DNA of 64,000 nt. Origin: JACVCJ01 sp052437175. GTDB lineage: Bacteria; Bacteroidota; Bacteroidia; CAIKAF01. The stretch is from positions 186,001-250,000 of the forward strand of contig JBQVOK010000006.1 of the NCBI GenBank assembly GCA_052437175.1, read 5' to 3'. The notes under the pieces are model-generated. The model did no database searches. It was not told where the DNA came from and saw nothing but the letters and a program-made list of their open reading frames with translations. The position numbers and the translations under genes are program-made. This document shows positions 60,601 through 64,000 of the stretch, piece by piece; position 1 is the first letter of the stretch; each line of letters begins with the position of its first letter.

Positions 60601-60745
60601 GAGCCTGGGAGCGGCCTCACAGAGCCGCGTGCCACTGGGGATCGTGATCGTGGGCGGTATCTGCTTCTCGCTGGTGCTGACGCTGCTGGTGATCCCCGCC
60701 ATGTACAGCTTTATGAGCCGTAATAAAAAACCGAAGACCGCATGA
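57677..60745 (+). CDS. RND efflux permease, HAE1-like
   Basis: A 1022-residue inner-membrane pump with 12 helices and two large periplasmic loops. The proton relay is visible: the Asp pair at 401-402 in LVVDDGIVVTEN and Lys925 in LGLVTKNGILIVEF, equal to Asp407/408 and Lys940 of AcrB. It should export hydrophobic drugs or metabolites with proton influx. Its last 4 bases overlap the TolC gene. Substrate range cannot be inferred from the sequence. Confidence 0.96.
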   Translation: MSLASVSLKRPVMAIVLNIVIVLFGAISFTYLGVREYPSIDPPIITVRTNYVGANADIIESQITEPLEKSINGIAGIKSVSSSSNLGSSVITVEFELGVDLEAAANDVRDKVSQAVRQLPLDIDGPPIVSKADANSDAIISMLVQSDTRSHLEISDYATNVLMERLQTIPGVSSIQVWGEKKYAMRLWMDPARLAAHRLSPQDVVDALNRENVELPGGKIVGNTTELTVRTFGRLYTEEDFNNLIIVNNGNTIVRFRDVGFARLGPENEETILRESNVPMIGLAIVPQPGANYIDIADEFYSRYDKLKAETPEDIRLDIALDQTTFIRNSIEEVEETLLIAFILVVIIIYLFFRDWLIAFRPLLDIPVSLIGAFFIMYIFGFSINVLTLLAIVLATGLVVDDGIVVTENIFKKMEEGLDKHEAARRGSDEIYFAVISTSITLAVVFLPIIFLEGFVGRLFREFGIVIAGAVLISAFVSLTLTPVLNVKMSRKDPTKRSAFYKRTEPFFEGMENGYRDLLSAFMHKRWLALVLILVCGGIIWATWTNLKSELAPLEDRSVFRVTASAQEGASFEFMDRYIQEMVRVAKDSIPEARIVLSVTSPGFSGSGSANSGFIRVMLTPPGERERSQQQIVDMLSRNLSKFSWGKAFVVQDQTISSGGGPRGGLPVQFVLQNSSFEKIKEYLPKFMDEVQKSPVFQGSDVNLKFNKPELALQINRDKAREAGVSVAEIANTLQQAFSGGRIGYFTKDGKQYQVIGQFDRANRDEPLDLTSIYMRTSGGDMVQMDNFISVADQSSPPQLYHYNRYRSATVSAGLAPGRTLGDGIAEMQRIQRDVLDDTFSSDLAGPSRDFAESSGNTMFAFLLALVLIYLVLAAQFESFLDPLIIMITVPLALAGALLSLWLFDQTLNIFSQIGMIMLLGLVTKNGILIVEFANHIKEQGKNKYDAAIEAATMRLRPILMTSLATALGALPIALSLGAASQSRVPLGIVIVGGICFSLVLTLLVIPAMYSFMSRNKKPKTA

Positions 60746-62055
60746 AAAAAATAAGTTCACTGATCGCCATTCTTTCTGCGGCCCTTGCAATGCAGGCCCA
60801 GAATGCTCCGGTACTCAAATACCGGGAGGCCCTGCAGATAGCCCTGGATAAGAACTATGCCGTAGTGATCGCCCGGAATAACGAAGAAGCGGCCACCTAT
60901 GCCCGCAATGTGGGCAATGCCGGCATGCTGCCTACCGTGAATCTCAGCGGGTCCGGGGCCTGGGCCTCCAACAACATACGCCAGGTAACTTCTGCGGGCA
61001 ACAGCGTACAGCAGAACAATGTGGCCACCAGTAATTACAATGCGGCGGCACAGCTCAACTGGGTCCTGTTCGACGGTCTGCGTATGTTTGCCACCTACGA
61101 CCGTCTTACCCAGCTGAAGGAACAAAGCCAGATACTTACCCGCCAGGAGATGGAGCGCATTATCGTGAATGCCACCACGGCCTACCTGGAGATCATACGC
61201 CAGAAACGCAATATTACCGCCACCCAGGAAGCGATACGTATTGCCGGGGAGCGCATCACCATTGCCGAAAACCGGCTGAACGGCGGTACAGGCAATAAAT
61301 CGGACCTGCTGCAGTCGCGCATCGATCAGAACGCCTGGAAATCGACCTGGTACGATCAGCAGGCCGCCCTTGCTTCGGCAAAAGCCAGCCTGAACCAGAT
61401 CCTGCTGCGCGACCCTACCACCGATTTTGACGTAGAGGACAGCATTGCGCCCTTTGCCATCGGCAGCCTGAACGATATGATGCAGGAGACCGACAAGGGC
61501 AACTTTTCCACGCAGCTGGCCCAGCGGGACATTGCCATCAGCAAATATACCTACCGCGAAACCAATGCCCTGCGCATGCCCCGCATTACTTTTAACGGAA
61601 GCATGAACTACAGCAACTCCCGCAATGCGGCGGGTTTCTTCCTCATAAACCAGAACCTGGGCCCCGCGGTGGGCGTTTCAGCGGCCTATACCGTATTCGA
61701 CAGCTGGCGCCTGAACACCCAGCTGCGCACCCTGAAAATTGCCCGCCAGAACGCCGAAGTGAACTACGAACAGGTAAAAAGCGAGAACCGTATGGCCCTG
61801 ACCATGGCGTATAACCGCTACCTGGCTGCGGTACAGAAGCAGGAACTGGAACAGAGCAATGTACAGCTGGCCGAAGAGAACGGCAACCTGGCCCTGGACC
61901 GTTACCGGCAGGGAATTACGGGCATACTGGAAGTGAACCTGGCGCAGCAGAGCCTGCTGGATTCGCGCATACGCCTGCTCGACGCCGATTATGCCGTACA
62001 ACAGCAGGCCCTGGAACTGTACCGTATTATGGGCAGACTGGTGCAGCAGCAGTAA
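60742..62055 (+). CDS. TolC family outer-membrane efflux protein
   Basis: A 437-residue outer-membrane factor: a signal peptide ending AMQAQ, then two OEP half-repeats, each with long helical stretches (YREALQIALDKNYAVVIARN, MERIIVNATTAYLEIIRQKR, NTQLRTLKIARQNAEVNYEQ). It forms the exit duct of the RND system. It overlaps the permease by 4 bp and closes the operon. Confidence 0.95.
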   Translation: MKKISSLIAILSAALAMQAQNAPVLKYREALQIALDKNYAVVIARNNEEAATYARNVGNAGMLPTVNLSGSGAWASNNIRQVTSAGNSVQQNNVATSNYNAAAQLNWVLFDGLRMFATYDRLTQLKEQSQILTRQEMERIIVNATTAYLEIIRQKRNITATQEAIRIAGERITIAENRLNGGTGNKSDLLQSRIDQNAWKSTWYDQQAALASAKASLNQILLRDPTTDFDVEDSIAPFAIGSLNDMMQETDKGNFSTQLAQRDIAISKYTYRETNALRMPRITFNGSMNYSNSRNAAGFFLINQNLGPAVGVSAAYTVFDSWRLNTQLRTLKIARQNAEVNYEQVKSENRMALTMAYNRYLAAVQKQELEQSNVQLAEENGNLALDRYRQGITGILEVNLAQQSLLDSRIRLLDADYAVQQQALELYRIMGRLVQQQ

Positions 62056-62086
62056 AAACCGTATCTTTTCACAAAAATATTCCCTT

Positions 62087-62659
62087 ATGCTAAGCGTATC
62101 TTTTCATCCCTTTCCCATACTGCAGACCGAACGACTGCTCCTTCGCCGTTTCAGTGAGCGCGATGCAGAAGCCTTATTCCATATACGCAGCCTGGATGAA
62201 GTAGTGCGCTACCTGGACCGTGACAAGACCGCCTCCGTGGAAGAAGCCCTGGAAATGATCCGCAGGGTGAATACAGGCATCGACGAGAACCAGTCCATAA
62301 CCTGGGCCATCAGTCCGCGTAACGAACCGGGAAAACTTATCGGAACCATCGGTTTCTGGCGTATGGACCTCAAACATCACCGGGGCGAAGTGGGCTACCT
62401 GCTGCATTCAGATTTTCATCGTACCGGCCTCATGCAGGAAGCCCTGAAGGCCGCGCTGGAATACGCTTTTCAGCAGATGCAACTGCATTCTGTAGAAGCC
62501 TGGGTAAATCCGCATAATGCGCCTTCTATCGGACTGCTGGAAAAGAATGGCTTTGTAAAGGAGGCCCATTTCCGCGAAAATTATTATTACCGGGGCCGTT
62601 TTCTCGATTCGGCCGTATACTCGCTGTTAACTCCGCTGAGAGATGCGGAGAACGTATAG
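62087..62659 (+). CDS. GNAT family acetyltransferase, RimJ/RimL type
   Basis: A 190-residue acetyltransferase of the RimJ/RimL kind: TERLLLRRFSERDAEALFHI near the start, GEVGYLLHSDFHRTGLMQEAL for the acetyl-CoA loop, and VNPHNAPSIGLLEKNGFVKEAHF at the end. It may acetylate protein N-termini or small amines. The start was set at 62087; the open frame running in from within tolC is not coding. A terminator follows. Confidence 0.93.
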   Translation: MLSVSFHPFPILQTERLLLRRFSERDAEALFHIRSLDEVVRYLDRDKTASVEEALEMIRRVNTGIDENQSITWAISPRNEPGKLIGTIGFWRMDLKHHRGEVGYLLHSDFHRTGLMQEALKAALEYAFQQMQLHSVEAWVNPHNAPSIGLLEKNGFVKEAHFRENYYYRGRFLDSAVYSLLTPLRDAENV

Positions 62660-62687
62660 TTATTGATGCATATACGTGAAAAAAGAA

Positions 62688-62711
62688 AAAGCCGGTGTCC
62701 GACCGGCCTTT
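62688..62711. terminator. bidirectional terminator
   Basis: AAAGCCGGT and ACCGGCCTTT arms around a short loop, between the GNAT gene and the convergent DUF695-like gene. Confidence 0.85.
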
Positions 62712-62729
62712 ATTGTATATACGTTTATT

Positions 62730-63488
62730 TTACTTTACCACCGGGCAGCCCCATCCGCCGAAGAAACCGCTACCGTCTTCCTCGATATGGTTCAGGGCCC
62801 GGTATACGTTTTCCTGGATGGTATCAAAATCCGCGGCATGCGTCTTTTTAAACTCTACGGAAAAGCCGTTCTCCGACTCCTCCACATGCACCGAATCAAA
62901 GCCTTCTTCGGCAATACGGCCGGCATAGCGCTGCGCTTCGGCCTCATCCTCGAACAGGGTATGGTAATCTACCTGGCGGGGCACTTCCGATCTGTCGCCA
63001 TGCTGTTCCAGCTGCCGCAGCAGGGAATGGGTGTGTATGTCCTGCATACTGTAGGCGTCCGGGTACAGGAACTCGATGTAATAGGCCCAGTTATCGTTCT
63101 CCACCACCTGCACCTGGTATTGCCAGGGCAGGTCTTTCATCAGGCTCTCCACCGCAATGGTAAAGGTTTCCGGCTCGCTCAGGTAAAATACCAGGCGGCG
63201 GGCACCGTCAAAGGTAAAAAAGGCCACGTGGGCCGAGGGCTGCGATTGCAGTATCTGCCCGATCAGGCGGTCTTCCACGGGCGCCAGGCGTTCACTTTCG
63301 GCCCGGCTGATAAAGCCGTTCTCTGTTTCTTCCTGGTACAGCAGGCTCAGTATGCCCAGGTGCGGCAGTTCATCAAAGGGCACCACATTGCGCCAGCCCA
63401 GGTCCAGCGTAATAATGCCGGGTTTTTCTTCGTGCCAGAGCTGGTAAAGGTTCCAGCCTGGTTTGTAATCGGGAGGTATATTCATCAT
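62730..63488 (-). CDS. DUF695 and RraB-like domain protein
   Basis: A 252-residue soluble protein of two parts. The N-terminal half (LVFYLSEPETFTIAVESLMK, WQYQVQVVENDNWAYYIEFLYPD) is DUF695-like. The C-terminal half, from about residue 150, reads RQVDYHTLFEDEAEAQRYAGR, SVHVEESENGFSVEFKK and ends FFGGWGCPVVK, which is the RraB (ribonuclease E inhibitor) domain type. It starts 9 nt after the Suppressor-of-fused-domain gene and is in its operon. DUF695 and RraB domains are often joined in Bacteroidota; the role is unknown, and an immunity-type function is one option in view of the neighbour. Confidence 0.78.
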   Translation of the reverse strand: MMNIPPDYKPGWNLYQLWHEEKPGIITLDLGWRNVVPFDELPHLGILSLLYQEETENGFISRAESERLAPVEDRLIGQILQSQPSAHVAFFTFDGARRLVFYLSEPETFTIAVESLMKDLPWQYQVQVVENDNWAYYIEFLYPDAYSMQDIHTHSLLRQLEQHGDRSEVPRQVDYHTLFEDEAEAQRYAGRIAEEGFDSVHVEESENGFSVEFKKTHAADFDTIQENVYRALNHIEEDGSGFFGGWGCPVVK

Positions 63489-63497
63489 TCTGTTGCT

Positions 63498-64000
63498 TTA
63501 TTCTTGGTCTTTCAATACGTTCGGGCGTTCCGGATCCAGGACATCGTCAATTCCCCATTCGTCAAAAAGTTCGGTAAGGGCGTCCACGCCATGTTTCATT
63601 TTAAACAGCATCTCTTCGGGATACAACGGCGCTATGGTGTAAAAATGAATGGTCTTTCCGTCAACGGTCTGCAACTGCTCAAATTCTTCCGGCAGGCTCA
63701 GGGGCGGCATTACCAGTATACAGCCCAGGCGGGTACCGGGGGCAAAGGGAGCCGCATCTTCGCCATTCGGGATGGTATGCCCGTACCCGATCCAGGTATT
63801 GTATTCGTGCGGCAGGCGGGCGATCGTCTTGAGCCAGCGGATGGGCCAGTACACGTTTTCATCGTCCCAGTCCTTATGCTCCAGCGACCAGTCTTCCGGC
63901 AGCAGCAGGCAGAGCTCGGCATGGGCGAATTCTGTCAGATCGGCAGGTACATTCATGGCCTTATTGCTCATGCCCGAGGTGACCAGCACGTGAAAAGGCC
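63498..64000 (-). CDS. Suppressor-of-fused (SUFU) domain protein, 5' end outside the window
   Basis: The frame is open to the window edge: upstream of an apparent GTG start at 63989 it continues with Pro-Phe-His before VLVTSGMSNKAMNV, which is the usual inner part of the domain. So the N-terminus is missing. The rest (ELCLLLPEDWSLE, YWPIRWLKTIARLPHEYNTW, FYTIAPLYPEEMLFK) fits the SUFU fold. In bacteria SUFU-domain proteins are frequent immunity proteins of polymorphic toxin systems. It forms an operon with the DUF695/RraB protein; a partner toxin, if any, would be outside the window. Confidence 0.85.
   Translation of the reverse strand, partial: PFHVLVTSGMSNKAMNVPADLTEFAHAELCLLLPEDWSLEHKDWDDENVYWPIRWLKTIARLPHEYNTWIGYGHTIPNGEDAAPFAPGTRLGCILVMPPLSLPEEFEQLQTVDGKTIHFYTIAPLYPEEMLFKMKHGVDALTELFDEWGIDDVLDPERPNVLKDQE

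Overview
The window reads as chromosomal DNA of a member of the Bacteroidota, most likely near the Chitinophagales/Sphingobacteriales. Base composition looks about half G+C by eye (not computed). Supporting signs are Bacteroidota promoters (TTTG, about 19 nt, TAnnTTTG), few Shine-Dalgarno sites, three secreted proteins with type IX secretion sorting tails, many SPII lipoproteins, a TonB receptor with an N-terminal carboxypeptidase-regulatory domain, a reg_prop/Y_Y_Y histidine kinase, and local families such as DUF6702 next to HupE/UreJ and GloVer repeats. A 10-base N run at 24386-24395 shows this is a scaffolded assembly.

Layout. 1-2.8 kb: end of a tight operon of an ATP-grasp-like enzyme, a family 2 glycosyltransferase and a PaaK-like adenylating enzyme. 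2.8-6.3 kb: a DUF983 protein, two overlapping AraC regulators and two small membrane proteins. 6.4-6.6 kb: tRNA-Leu(CAG). 6.7-10 kb: an HxlR regulator divergent from a DsbA-like lipoprotein, then a VOC/TfoX/VOC operon. 10-26.9 kb: accessory single genes, including a large sensor kinase, 3-methyladenine glycosylase, an ArsR regulator with an SRPBCC-VOC fusion, lipoproteins, two alpha/beta hydrolases, another AraC regulator and an aldo/keto reductase. 27-31.9 kb: a GloVer-repeat secreted protein, a hipBA locus, and an unusual array of 166-bp repeats, a truncated tRNA-Asp, a GIY-YIG gene and the intact tRNA-Asp. 31.9-44 kb: DUF58 protein, thioredoxin, TolB-like lipoprotein, two paralogous lipoproteins, DUF6702, HupE/UreJ, a Na+/H+ antiporter, an M1 peptidase and a phasin-like protein. 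44.3-56 kb: topoisomerase IV subunit A followed without a gap by a secreted protein; a small protein/Maf/UbiA operon; and a four-gene run of secreted protease, CarboxypepD_reg protein, TonB receptor and diacylglycerol kinase. 56-64 kb: a MarR-headed RND efflux operon, a GNAT acetyltransferase, and a DUF695/RraB-like protein next to a truncated Suppressor-of-fused protein.

Themes. Most of the window is ordinary Bacteroidota genome. Three things stand out. The first is the tRNA-Asp locus, where increasingly 5'-truncated tRNA copies each precede a near-identical structured repeat and a GIY-YIG gene takes its stop codon from a tRNA fragment. The second is a recurring promoter layout in which the -7 box ends only 4-7 nt before the start codon, predicting leaderless mRNAs for at least seven genes. 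The third is well-formed dyads at the HipBA, ArsR and HxlR promoters. No rRNA, CRISPR array, transposase or prophage module was seen. All functional calls come from reading motifs; no database search was run.
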